From Shewanella aestuarii (GTDB lineage: Bacteria; Pseudomonadota; Gammaproteobacteria; Enterobacterales; Shewanellaceae): DNA of 64,000 nt. The stretch covers positions 1-64,000 of the forward strand of contig NZ_BMOT01000005.1 in NCBI RefSeq assembly GCF_014647215.1, read 5' to 3'. The notes beneath the pieces were generated by a model. The model made no database searches. It was not told where the DNA came from and worked only from the letters and a program-made list of their open reading frames with translations. Position numbers and translations under genes: made by a program. This document shows positions 6,343-15,101 of the stretch, piece by piece. Position 1 is the first letter of the stretch. Each line of letters begins with the position of its first letter.

Positions 6343-9075
6343 GTGTTCCATAAAACCAAAAACATGTTCATTGCAGGCTTATCTGCCCTTATTATCATTA
6401 GCTCACAAGCGTTGGCTATTACTCCATCACCGCAAATGATCGAGCAGTTTAAACAACTGCCAAAATCAGAGCAGCAACGTATTGCTAAACAGTATGGAAT
6501 TGACCCGTCAGTGCTTGCTGGTGGCCAGCAAGCCGCTGTGGTAACTAATCCAGAGGTGGTTGCTCAACGCAGCGCCGAGCAAGATATTGTTAACGCTAAG
6601 AAACAAGCTGATGATTTTGATTTTTCTGACGATAGCCAAAAAAATGAATTAAAGCGTTTTGGTTATGACATGTTTGCAGGTGAGCCATCTACTTTTGCCC
6701 CTGTGACAGATGTGCCAGTACCGAGTGATTATAAAGTGGGCCCTGGTGATACAATCAATGTACAACTCTTTGGTAAAGATAACCAAGAATACACTTTAAA
6801 TATCAATCGAGACGGCACAATTCAATTTCCTGAGTTAGGCCCTATATCGGTTAATGGATTAAGTTTTTCTGAACTTCGCGAACAATTACAACAACGCATT
6901 AAGCAACAAATGATTGGTATTGAATCCAATATCTCTATGGGTGAATTACGCTCTATTAGAATATTTGTGGCAGGGGATGCGTATAAATCAGGCTCATATA
7001 CGGTTTCTAGCTTATCAACTATTACTCAAGCTTTGTTTGTTGCCGGTGGTGTAAATGAAATTGGTAGCCTCAGAAATATTCAAGTAAAACGCAGTGGCAA
7101 ACTAGTCGGGACCTTTGATTTGTACGACTTATTGTTACGTGGTGATGCCTCTGGCGATATTGGCCTTCGCTCAGGTGACGTGGTATTTATTCCATCTGTC
7201 GGTGGCTTGGTTTCAGTAACTGGTGAAGTGCGTCGTCCTGCTATTTATGAACTAAAAGCCGGTGAAACTATTGCTGATATTGTCAACATGGCCGCTGGTG
7301 TGACTCAAGCGGCTTATTCAAAATCAACCAGCATAGAACGCTACAACGCGAATGGCTTAAAAACCATTGTTAATGTTGATTTAACCACGAGTAAAGGCAC
7401 CCAAGTTAAAGCTAAAGCAGGTGACTTCGTTCGAGTAAAAAATGCGTCATTGCAATATGAAGATGCGGTAACGGTTGTTGGCGCGGTAGTGCGCCCTGGT
7501 AAATACCAGTGGCAAGCAGGGCAAAGGGTTAGCCATTTATTACCTTCTATTTGGGGCGATTTATCTGCAAATGTTGATTTAGAATATGCTCTATTAGTGC
7601 GTGAAACCAACAAGTATGGCGAAATAAAAGTTTTTCAATTCTCACTAGGCAAAGCACTGAATGAGCCTCAATCGAATGAAAACTTATTGTTACAACCTCG
7701 CGATAAAGTGATTGTGTTTAATTTCAATGATATAACCCTGAATCGTTATGAATTAAACAAGTTAGTTCAGGCGAGAGTGAAGAAAATATCTTCATTAAGA
7801 GGTGAAGCTTTAGTGAGCGATGACACCTTTGACAGTGGCTTTAACTCATTAAACACCTCATTGGATAACCGTTATAAAAGTTCAATCGCTGGCGTTGCGA
7901 TAACAGGCAGTGTTGAAGAAAAAGATGATCTAGTCAGAAACGAAGTCGAAAAAATGCTGACTAATCTGTTTGATGACCGCGATTTGATCAAACTCAGTCA
8001 GTCAATGCGCAGAACAGAATTGCTTTATCCAATACTGAATCAACTTTCACTGCAGCGTAAAGTCAACCAGGGGCTAAATATTGTTGCGATTGGTGGCAAA
8101 GTTCGACACCCTGGTATTTATCCACTGACTCAAAATGCGCATGTGGCAGAGTTGATTATTGCTGCAGGTGGTTTAGTTGAAGGTGCTTACGTAGAGAGAG
8201 CCGAACTAACCAGAGCAAATGATACCGATGCACTAGCAGATATTACCCACACCAATGTCAACATTAATGGCGTTTTACTGGGTATGCCTGAAGATAATGT
8301 CGCCCTACAAGCACGCGATATGTTAACAGTTCTGACCACACCTGAATGGCAAGAACGCAAAGTTATTGAAATTAGGGGTGAAGTTAAATTCCCTGGAACA
8401 TACAACATTCGTCGTGGTGAGCGCCTATCCGATGTACTTGCCCGAGCGGGTGGATTTACTGATTATGCCTTCCCAAGTGCCGCAGTGTTTGTTCGCGATT
8501 CAATAAAAAATCAAGAACAACTAGAGATTAAAAAGTTAGCCAACCAATTACGCCGAGATATTGCCACCCGCGGCGTATCTAAAGATGGCACAGTGGTTAA
8601 CTATGCCGATGCACAACTAATGTTAACTGACTTAGAGAATATTAAAGCTGTTGGTCGTTTGGTGGTCGATTTAAATGCCATTAGCTTAGGGATCCCTGAA
8701 GCCGACATTCAATTAGAAAATAGCGATATTTTATATGTGCCAACCGTTAAGCAAACGATTTCGGTCATGGGTGAAGTACAGCATCAGGCAACCCACAGAT
8801 TTAAAGATGGCCTAACATTAGATAACTACTTAGATATGTCTGGTGGCCCAAGAGAGCGTGCTGACGATGACCGCACTTATATCATTAAAGCCGATGGTTC
8901 TGTCATGCTACCAGTAGCAAGTTTATGGTTCAGTGATAATGCAACCCTTTCGCCAGGCGACACTATTATTGTGCCACTGGATACTGAATACAAAGATAAC
9001 CTCACGCTATGGACACAAGTAACAGGCATCATCTACAACACAGCAGTAGCCATCTCCGCAATATCGGGACTCTAG
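6343..9075 (+). CDS. Wza-like outer-membrane polysaccharide export protein with multiple SLBB domains
   Basis: Predicted outer-membrane exporter for the polysaccharide made by this locus. At 910 residues it is much longer than E. coli Wza (about 380). Residues 1-25 are a signal peptide ending SSQALA. The polysaccharide-export domain (about 128-205) begins at DYKVGPGDTINVQLFGKDNQ. At least five SLBB-type beta-grasp repeats follow (for example around 208-290, 375-450, 583-660, 675-760 and 815-890), each with a pattern like VTGEVRRPAIYELKAGETI. The last 20 residues are hydrophobic. GTG start at 6343 with an upstream GGAG. No Wzc kinase follows. It is the first coding gene after ops. Confidence 0.88.
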   Translation: MFHKTKNMFIAGLSALIIISSQALAITPSPQMIEQFKQLPKSEQQRIAKQYGIDPSVLAGGQQAAVVTNPEVVAQRSAEQDIVNAKKQADDFDFSDDSQKNELKRFGYDMFAGEPSTFAPVTDVPVPSDYKVGPGDTINVQLFGKDNQEYTLNINRDGTIQFPELGPISVNGLSFSELREQLQQRIKQQMIGIESNISMGELRSIRIFVAGDAYKSGSYTVSSLSTITQALFVAGGVNEIGSLRNIQVKRSGKLVGTFDLYDLLLRGDASGDIGLRSGDVVFIPSVGGLVSVTGEVRRPAIYELKAGETIADIVNMAAGVTQAAYSKSTSIERYNANGLKTIVNVDLTTSKGTQVKAKAGDFVRVKNASLQYEDAVTVVGAVVRPGKYQWQAGQRVSHLLPSIWGDLSANVDLEYALLVRETNKYGEIKVFQFSLGKALNEPQSNENLLLQPRDKVIVFNFNDITLNRYELNKLVQARVKKISSLRGEALVSDDTFDSGFNSLNTSLDNRYKSSIAGVAITGSVEEKDDLVRNEVEKMLTNLFDDRDLIKLSQSMRRTELLYPILNQLSLQRKVNQGLNIVAIGGKVRHPGIYPLTQNAHVAELIIAAGGLVEGAYVERAELTRANDTDALADITHTNVNINGVLLGMPEDNVALQARDMLTVLTTPEWQERKVIEIRGEVKFPGTYNIRRGERLSDVLARAGGFTDYAFPSAAVFVRDSIKNQEQLEIKKLANQLRRDIATRGVSKDGTVVNYADAQLMLTDLENIKAVGRLVVDLNAISLGIPEADIQLENSDILYVPTVKQTISVMGEVQHQATHRFKDGLTLDNYLDMSGGPRERADDDRTYIIKADGSVMLPVASLWFSDNATLSPGDTIIVPLDTEYKDNLTLWTQVTGIIYNTAVAISAISGL

Positions 9076-9235
9076 CGCGGAGCGCTAGATAGAATGCTGC
9101 TAGGACGTGACTTCGTTACTGCGAGAGCGCTTAGCTTCTAGATCTTAAAAGCAGAATGTTTGGCTCCACTCTAGCAGGCCAAAGGCCGTTCTAGCTTCGA
9201 AGCGTCAGATACTCTGCTTTAATCAAGGATTGATT

Positions 9236-9613
9236 ATGCGATTTGAAAAGCTAGATGCATGGAAAAGAGCCTCACGTTTATCTTGTCAAATATACAAAGA
9301 GAGCGAGGCCATTCAAAACTGGGGTTTCAAAGATCAAATTACACGTTCAGGATTATCAGTTCCTTCAAACATAGCGGAGGGAGAAGAACGTGAAACCCCA
9401 AAAGAGAAGATTAGATTTCTCTATTATGCCAAAGGTTCATTAGGTGAGTTGGTTACTCAGTTATATATCGGTATTGAGATCGGCTACCTGAGTAAGCAAT
9501 CTTCAATGGAATTGATAAAAGAAGCCAAAGAGATTGCAAAAATCATCGGCGCGTTAATTAGAAATAAAGAATCACAGATAAAAGAAGATAATGCTGATTA
9601 CAATATTGAGTAA
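9236..9613 (+). CDS. Four helix bundle protein (23S rRNA intervening-sequence / S23 family)
   Basis: A small (125 aa) all-helical protein of the family first found in intervening sequences of 23S rRNA genes; its molecular role is unknown. Family motifs are visible: FEKLDAWKRASRL at the N-terminus, WGFKDQITRSGLSVPSNIAE (about 30-49), GEERET, then FLYYAKGSLGELVTQLYIG. ATG at 9236 is preferred over the in-frame TTG at 9230, because AAGGA (9225-9229) is 6 nt upstream. It sits between the exporter and wzz, with repeat-rich DNA on both sides, and there is no rRNA gene here. Its link to polysaccharide export is unclear. Confidence 0.88.
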   Translation: MRFEKLDAWKRASRLSCQIYKESEAIQNWGFKDQITRSGLSVPSNIAEGEERETPKEKIRFLYYAKGSLGELVTQLYIGIEIGYLSKQSSMELIKEAKEIAKIIGALIRNKESQIKEDNADYNIE

Positions 9614-9955
9614 TTTAACTAAGCGTTATTCTTACACTGTTGCTTTCTGTTATAGCTGCGCAGCGCTCTAGCCGCGAAGCGCATTAGAATCAAGAATCAA
9701 GAATCCATGCACTTGCTTTTAATGCAGCCAGTAACAACATATACACTTAGCAGATTTCTGCTAGCATCTTTTGACTTTATAGCAGCGCAGCGCTCTAGCC
9801 GCGAAGCGCATTAGAAACAAGAATCTATGCACTTGCTTTTAATGCAGCCAATAACAACATATACACTTAGCAGATTTCTGCTAGCATCTTTTGACTTTAT
9901 AGCAGCGCAGCGCTCTAGCCGCGAAGCGTCCTAGAATCTAGAATCTAACAATAAT
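9614..9955. repeat. Repeat-filled spacer: two long direct repeats plus heptamers
   Basis: Copy 1 (9652-9778, 127 bp) and copy 2 (9779-9898, 120 bp) are nearly identical. A partial third copy begins at 9899. Each starts with ATAGC(A/T)GCGCAGCGCTC and includes CCGCGAAGCGCATTAG, then CAAGAAT heptamers and a common tail to TTGACTTT. The 7-bp difference is one extra CAAGAAT-type heptamer in copy 1. A (CTAGAAT)n array (9931-9947) ends the spacer just before wzz. No gene is seen. Confidence 0.88.
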
Positions 9956-10918
9956 ATGAACAAACAAATACAACAAAATTACACCGATGCACAATTTCCA
10001 CAGCGTCAAGACGATGAAATAGATCTTCGTGAGCTATTCTCAGTTATCTGGCAGGGCAAGTGGCTCATTATTGCCATCACAGCAGTCTTCGCCATTGGCT
10101 CAGTGCTTTTTGCACTAAGCCAACCAAATACCTACAAATCTGAAGCATTATTAGCGCCGGCAGATGCCGAGCAAGGCGGTGGTGGCTTAGCCGCGCTTGC
10201 AGGACAATTTGGCGGATTAGCATCAATGGCAGGTATCAACCTTGGCGGTAAAGGCGGCGTGGATAAAACCCAGATGGCCATCGAGGTGATGAAGTCACGT
10301 CAATTCACTAGCGATTTTATTCAAAGTCATAACCTACTACCTGATTTGATGGCCGTTAAAAGCTGGAATATGACTGACAATACCGTAACGTATAATGACG
10401 AAATGTACCTTGCTGCTGACAATAAATGGATCCGCGAGGTACAAGCACCCTTTAAACCTGAACCTTCAATGCAAGCTGCATTTAAAGTTTTTAGAAATAA
10501 GGTTGTAATTAATAATGACAAAGAAACCGGCTTGATAAAAATATCAGTCGAGCATTTATCGCCATTCATCGCCCAGCAGTGGGTGAATTGGCTAATTCAA
10601 GACATCAACAAAGTCATGAAGGAACGCGATGTGGCAGAAGCCATTAAAAGCACGGCATTTTTAGAAAGTCAAATCGAACAAACCAACGTAGCAGATATTC
10701 GCTCACTTCTTTACAAGTTAATCGAAGAGCAAGCTAAAATTATAATGTTTGCCGAAGTACGTGAAGAATATGTCTTTAAAACCATCGACCCAGCATTAGT
10801 ACCAGAAGAAAAAGCAGGCCCTAAACGCGCACTTATCTGTGTATTAGGCACCATGCTTGGCGGCATGTTGGCAGTAATGTTGGTATTAATCAGACATTTT
10901 GTTAGGAAAGAGAATTAA
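9956..10918 (+). CDS. wzz: Wzz-type chain length determinant
   Basis: A 320-residue inner-membrane co-polymerase that sets the chain length of Wzy-made polysaccharide. The N-terminal transmembrane helix (about 34-54, after DEIDLRELFSVIWQGKW) and the C-terminal helix (about 290-312, PKRALICVLGTMLGGMLAV) bracket a periplasmic domain with a Gly-rich insert (about 70-100) and a helical coiled region. No C-terminal kinase domain follows, so it is Wzz and not Wzc. The ATG directly follows a heptamer repeat; the Shine-Dalgarno is weak. Confidence 0.92.
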   Translation: MNKQIQQNYTDAQFPQRQDDEIDLRELFSVIWQGKWLIIAITAVFAIGSVLFALSQPNTYKSEALLAPADAEQGGGGLAALAGQFGGLASMAGINLGGKGGVDKTQMAIEVMKSRQFTSDFIQSHNLLPDLMAVKSWNMTDNTVTYNDEMYLAADNKWIREVQAPFKPEPSMQAAFKVFRNKVVINNDKETGLIKISVEHLSPFIAQQWVNWLIQDINKVMKERDVAEAIKSTAFLESQIEQTNVADIRSLLYKLIEEQAKIIMFAEVREEYVFKTIDPALVPEEKAGPKRALICVLGTMLGGMLAVMLVLIRHFVRKEN

Positions 10919-10940
10919 GAGTCTTTAGTTTTATCATTTC

Positions 10941-10974
10941 TAGCAGCGAAGCGCTCTAGTAATCTAGAATTAAC
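10941..10974. repeat. GCGAAGCGCTCTAG box with a single TCTAGAA unit
   Basis: A lone CAGCGAAGCGCTCTAG box followed by TCTAGAATTA, the same box type that borders the repeats at 6111-6258 and 9652-9929. It lies in the 260-bp wzz-tviB spacer, which otherwise holds only a doubtful 55-codon ORF. Confidence 0.6.
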
Positions 10975-11178
10975 TCTTTTAAGAGCCTATTGGGATTGTT
11001 TAAAGAAAAAGAGCAAAAAAAATGCGAAACCCAAGGCTTACAAGAGATAGCGCTTACTTAGAAATAAGAGGTGCTGTCTTAAAGTGGATTGAAAGTGTCT
11101 CAGAGAGTTTTAAAAGGCTGAGATGTAGAAGTGATTTTTTAACATCGAATTTTATTTTTTTAGTTGGGATATCTATTA

Positions 11179-12459
11179 ATGAACAATAATCTTGAAAATT
11201 TGAATATTGGTATTATTGGTTTAGGCTATGTTGGCTTGCCTTTAGCGGTTGAGTTCGGTAAGCAATATAATACTATAGGCTTTGATATTAATGAACCTCG
11301 AGTAAACGAGTTAACTTTAGGTAAAGACTCCACCTTAGAATGTACAAGCGAAGAGTTAGCCGAAGCAAGCTTGTTAAAATACACATGTTCACTAGATGAT
11401 ATTAAACAGTGTAATTTTTATATTGTTACCGTACCAACTCCCATTGATAGTAGTAATGCTCCAGATCTTACTCCATTGAAAAAAGCTTCAGAAGCGTTAG
11501 GCAAGGTCATATCTGTAAATGATATCGTTGTATTTGAGTCAACTGTCTATCCTGGTGCGACGGAAGAGGTTTGCCTCCCTATTATCGAACGTGTGTCTGG
11601 TTTGAAGTTTAACAAGGACTTTTTTGCTGGTTATAGTCCTGAGCGAATTAATCCGGGTGATAAAGTTAATCGTTTAACAACAATTGTAAAAATCACATCA
11701 GGTTCTACTCCTGAAATTGCCGATTTTGTTGATAACGTTTATCGTTCAATTGTTACAGCAGGTACTCACAAAGCATCTTCCATAAAAGTAGCCGAGGCCG
11801 CAAAAGTAATTGAAAATACCCAGCGTGATCTGAATATTGCCATTATTAATGAGTTCGCAAAAATCTTTAATCGACTAGATATTGATACTGAAGAAGTATT
11901 AAAAGCAGCTGGTACAAAATGGAATTTTTTACCATTTAAGCCTGGTTTAGTAGGTGGTCACTGCATCAGTGTTGATCCATATTATCTTACTCATAAGGCA
12001 AAAGAAGTTGGCTATATGCCAGAAGTTATTCTAGCAGGTAGACGTATTAATGATGGTATGGGCAGTTACGTAGCTACTCAAATGGTTAAAAAGCTTGCCA
12101 GCAAGAAAATTCATATAGATGAAGCTAATGTACTTGTAATGGGGTTCACTTTTAAAGGTGATTGCCCAGATGTCCGTAATACAAAAGTTATTGAAATTAT
12201 TAAAGAGCTTAAAAGCTTTAATATTAATGTCGATGTACATGATACCTGGGCGGAACCTGAAGAGGTTAAACACGAGTACGGTATTGAGTTAACAAACGAG
12301 CTAAAAGAAAACTACTACGACGGCATTATTTTAGCGGTTGATCATAGTGAATTAAAAGACATGGGTATAGAAAAAGTAAGAGCTTTGGGTAAACAAAATC
12401 ATGTTGTTTATGATGTAAAATATGTTTTCCCGCTTGAAGCTGCTGATATTCGTTTATAA
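11179..12459 (+). CDS. tviB: UDP-N-acetylhexosamine 6-dehydrogenase (TviB/WbpA type)
   Basis: Oxidises C6 of UDP-GlcNAc (or UDP-GalNAc) to the uronic acid with NAD+. Rossmann motif [18 protein letters not shown] near the N-terminus, [26 protein letters not shown], the catalytic Cys in GGHCI (about residue 261) and [12 protein letters not shown] are all visible. Overall it recalls TviB of the Vi antigen more than P. aeruginosa WbpA, but the neighbours wbpB-wbpD-wbpE argue that it feeds the WbpA step here. The ATG at 11179 is chosen over the in-frame TTG at 11164, which adds five non-conserved residues. The substrate sugar is not certain. Confidence 0.9.
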   Translation: MNNNLENLNIGIIGLGYVGLPLAVEFGKQYNTIGFDINEPRVNELTLGKDSTLECTSEELAEASLLKYTCSLDDIKQCNFYIVTVPTPIDSSNAPDLTPLKKASEALGKVISVNDIVVFESTVYPGATEEVCLPIIERVSGLKFNKDFFAGYSPERINPGDKVNRLTTIVKITSGSTPEIADFVDNVYRSIVTAGTHKASSIKVAEAAKVIENTQRDLNIAIINEFAKIFNRLDIDTEEVLKAAGTKWNFLPFKPGLVGGHCISVDPYYLTHKAKEVGYMPEVILAGRRINDGMGSYVATQMVKKLASKKIHIDEANVLVMGFTFKGDCPDVRNTKVIEIIKELKSFNINVDVHDTWAEPEEVKHEYGIELTNELKENYYDGIILAVDHSELKDMGIEKVRALGKQNHVVYDVKYVFPLEAADIRL

Positions 12460-12470
12460 GGATTAGCGTG

Positions 12471-13415
12471 ATGAAAAAATTTGCTTTAATTGGAACTGGT
12501 GGATACATTGCGCCTCGTCATTTGAATGCCATTAAAGATACAGGTAATGATTTAGTTGTTGCAATGGATATCAATGATTCAGTTGGTATTATGGATATGC
12601 ATTTTCCAGAATCTGAATTCTTTACTGAGTTTGAAGATTTTGCTGCTTATGTAGAAGATGAAGCCTTGAAGGGGAACAAACTCGATTATATTTCAATTTG
12701 TTCACCTAATTATCTACACGCACCTCAAATGAAGTTCGCATTAAAAAATGGTATTGATGTAATATGCGAAAAACCGCTGGTTTTAAGCTCTAAAGAAATT
12801 GATACATTAAAGCTATATGAAGAAAAATATGGTGCTAAAGTTAACAGCATTCTGCAGTTACGACTTCATCCTTCAATTATTGCACTACGTGAAAAAGTAT
12901 TAAACAGTCCAGCAGATGAAGTATTTGATGTAGAACTTACCTACATGACTTCACGTGGAAAATGGTACTTAAAGTCATGGAAAGGTGTAGATGAAAAATC
13001 AGGTGGTGTGGCGACAAATGTTGGCGTACATTTCTTTGATATGCTTCATTTCATTTTCGGTGATATTAAGTTTAATGAAGTGCATTATAAAGATGAGCAA
13101 ACGGTTGCGGGTTATTTGGAATATGATAGAGCGCGTGTTAAATGGTTCCTGTCAATTGATGCGAATAATCTACCTGAAAATGCAATTCAAGGTGAAAAGA
13201 AAACTTACCGTAGCATTATGATTGGTGACGAAGAACTTGAGTTTTCTGGTGGCTTTACAGATCTGCACACCCAAAGCTACCAGAATGTACTAGCAGGAAA
13301 TGGTTACGGGCTAGAAGAAAATCGCACGGCTATTGAAACTGTAGAACGCATTCGCGAGCAAGCTGTTGTTTCTAATCCTGAACACTATCACCCATTAATG
13401 TCAAAACTACTTTAA
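12471..13415 (+). CDS. wbpB: UDP-N-acetyl-2-amino-2-deoxyglucuronate dehydrogenase (WbpB type)
   Basis: A Gfo/Idh/MocA oxidoreductase that oxidises C3 of UDP-GlcNAcA, giving the 3-keto sugar used by WbpE. N-terminal Rossmann motif [18 protein letters not shown], then [13 protein letters not shown] and CEKPLVL with the catalytic Lys, and [15 protein letters not shown] in the C-terminal domain. It has 314 residues, near the 316 of P. aeruginosa WbpB. ATG at 12471 follows AAGGATTAGCGTG; an in-frame GTG at 12468 is possible. It lies 11 bp after tviB in the same operon. Confidence 0.93.
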   Translation: MKKFALIGTGGYIAPRHLNAIKDTGNDLVVAMDINDSVGIMDMHFPESEFFTEFEDFAAYVEDEALKGNKLDYISICSPNYLHAPQMKFALKNGIDVICEKPLVLSSKEIDTLKLYEEKYGAKVNSILQLRLHPSIIALREKVLNSPADEVFDVELTYMTSRGKWYLKSWKGVDEKSGGVATNVGVHFFDMLHFIFGDIKFNEVHYKDEQTVAGYLEYDRARVKWFLSIDANNLPENAIQGEKKTYRSIMIGDEELEFSGGFTDLHTQSYQNVLAGNGYGLEENRTAIETVERIREQAVVSNPEHYHPLMSKLL

Positions 13416-13437
13416 CCAAATATTGGAACCTACAAAA

Positions 13438-14022
13438 ATGAATTTTATGAAGCATGAAACCGCAATTATTGACGATGGTGCGGTAATTGGCGAAAACTCA
13501 AGGGTTTGGCATTGGGCTCATGTTTGCGCTGGTGCTAAAATTGGTAAAGGCGTTTCGCTAGGCCAAAACGTTTTTGTAGGTAACAAAGTTACGATTGGCG
13601 ATAAATGTAAAGTCCAGAATAATGTTTCAGTATACGACAATGTGCACCTAGAAGAAGGTGTGTTCTGTGGGCCGAGTATGGTTTTCACAAATGTCTATAA
13701 TCCTCGTTCACTTGTCGAAAGAAAGGATGAATACCGAGATACATTAGTAAAAAAAGGGGCAACTTTAGGCGCGAATTGTACAGTTGTTTGTGGTATTACC
13801 ATTGGTGAATATGCTTTTATTGGAGCTGGTACGGTAGTTAATAAAAATGTAAAGCCTTTTGCTCTAATGGTTGGCGTACCAGCAAAGCAAATTGGTTGGA
13901 TGAGTGCATATGGTGAGAAATTAGATTTACCACTTACAGGTAATGCTAAAACAACTTGTAGCCACACTAATGATGTTTATACCTTAATGAACGATGCACT
14001 TTTTCGTGAAGAATCAAAATAA
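13438..14022 (+). CDS. wbpD: UDP-2-acetamido-3-amino-2,3-dideoxyglucuronate N-acetyltransferase
   Basis: A left-handed beta-helix acetyltransferase that N-acetylates the 3-amino group made by WbpE, giving UDP-GlcNAc3NAcA. The stretch [20 protein letters not shown], then [38 protein letters not shown] and [17 protein letters not shown] follows WbpD closely. Hexapeptide repeats run through residues about 10-160. The ATG at 13438 is used; TTG at 13423 would add five residues and the later ATG at 13447 is also possible. It lies 22 bp after wbpB and 2 bp before wbpE. Confidence 0.93.
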   Translation: MNFMKHETAIIDDGAVIGENSRVWHWAHVCAGAKIGKGVSLGQNVFVGNKVTIGDKCKVQNNVSVYDNVHLEEGVFCGPSMVFTNVYNPRSLVERKDEYRDTLVKKGATLGANCTVVCGITIGEYAFIGAGTVVNKNVKPFALMVGVPAKQIGWMSAYGEKLDLPLTGNAKTTCSHTNDVYTLMNDALFREESK

Positions 14023-14024
14023 TT

Positions 14025-15101
14025 GTGAGTGATAATATGCAATTTATCGACCTTGAAGCACAGTACAAACATTTAAAAGAAAAAATTGATGCCAGAATTC
14101 ATAAGGTATTAGACCATGGTCAATATATTATGGGGCCAGAGGTACAAGAATTAGAAGAAAAATTAGCTGAGTATGTTGGTGTCAAGCATGCTATTACTTG
14201 CGCTAATGGAACAGATGCATTGACTTTAGCTATGATGGTGCTTGATATTAAACCCGGCGATGCAGTTTTTTGCCCGACATTTACATTTTTTGCAACGGCA
14301 GAGGTTATCGCTTATGAAGGGGCTACACCAGTTTTTGTAGATTCTGATGAAGCGACATTTAACATTTGCCCTGTAGATCTAGAAAAGCGAATTCAAGCAA
14401 CTATTGCTGATGGTAAATTATCCCCTAAAGCGATTATTGCGGTAGATTTATTTGGCTTACCAGCGAATTATCCTGAAATTCAAAAAATAGCGGATAAATA
14501 TAATTTAAAACTTGTTGAGGATGCAGCACAAGGCTTCGGTGGCGAAATAAATGGCAAGCGTGCTGGAAGTTTTGGTGATATAGCAACCACTAGCTTTTTC
14601 CCTGCCAAACCTTTGGGGTGTTATGGCGATGGTGGGGCGATATTTACAAATAATGATGAGTATGCAGAGTTACTTAAGTCATACCGTGTGCATGGCAAAG
14701 GCAAAGATAAATACGACAATGTTCGCATTGGTATGAACTCTAGATTAGATACAATTCAAGCTGCAATATTGCTTGAAAAGTTAGCAGCGTTCCCGACTGA
14801 ACTTATTAATCGTAATAAAGCCGCTGACAATTACGAAAGAACACTAACTGGTAAATATAAAACTCCTCAAGTACCAGAAGGCTATGTTAGCTCTTGGGCT
14901 CAATATACATTAGTTTCTGATAATAGAAGCGCAGAAATGGAAAAGTATAAAGAACAAGGTATCCCAACAATGATTTACTACGGTACTTGTATGCATCAGC
15001 AAACTGCTTTTAAGCAATTAAACTACACCGATGAAGCTTTTCCTGTTGCATCGAAATTAGCGGGTAATGTTTTTAGCTTACCCATGCATCCGTATCTTTA
15101 A
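14025..15101 (+). CDS. wbpE: UDP-3-keto-GlcNAcA aminotransferase (WbpE type), C-terminally short
   Basis: A PLP-dependent DegT/DnrJ-family aminotransferase that converts the 3-keto sugar to the 3-amino sugar with glutamate. Seen: FIDLEAQYKHLKEKIDARIH at the start, CANGTDALTLAMMVL, VEDAAQGFGGEINGKRAG, and SFFPAKPLGCYGDGGAIF with the PLP Lys (about 195). The protein ends right after SLPMHPYL. As I recall, WbpE homologues carry about 14 more residues (a final helix), so the C-terminus is short. GTG at 14025 is the start used; ATG at 14037 would also fit the family. The stop TAA overlaps the wzx ATG. Confidence 0.92.
   Translation: MSDNMQFIDLEAQYKHLKEKIDARIHKVLDHGQYIMGPEVQELEEKLAEYVGVKHAITCANGTDALTLAMMVLDIKPGDAVFCPTFTFFATAEVIAYEGATPVFVDSDEATFNICPVDLEKRIQATIADGKLSPKAIIAVDLFGLPANYPEIQKIADKYNLKLVEDAAQGFGGEINGKRAGSFGDIATTSFFPAKPLGCYGDGGAIFTNNDEYAELLKSYRVHGKGKDKYDNVRIGMNSRLDTIQAAILLEKLAAFPTELINRNKAADNYERTLTGKYKTPQVPEGYVSSWAQYTLVSDNRSAEMEKYKEQGIPTMIYYGTCMHQQTAFKQLNYTDEAFPVASKLAGNVFSLPMHPYL

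Noticed and set aside
9236..9613. Presence of a 23S rRNA intervening sequence, suggested by the S23-type protein
   Set aside because: No rRNA sequence surrounds it; the neighbours are an exporter gene and wzz.
11022..11189. A 55-codon ORF in the wzz-tviB spacer, starting MRNPRLTRDSAYLEIRGAVL
   Set aside because: It overlaps the start of tviB, has no clear ribosome binding site, and I recognise no family. It may be a gene fragment, but support is too weak to list it as a CDS.
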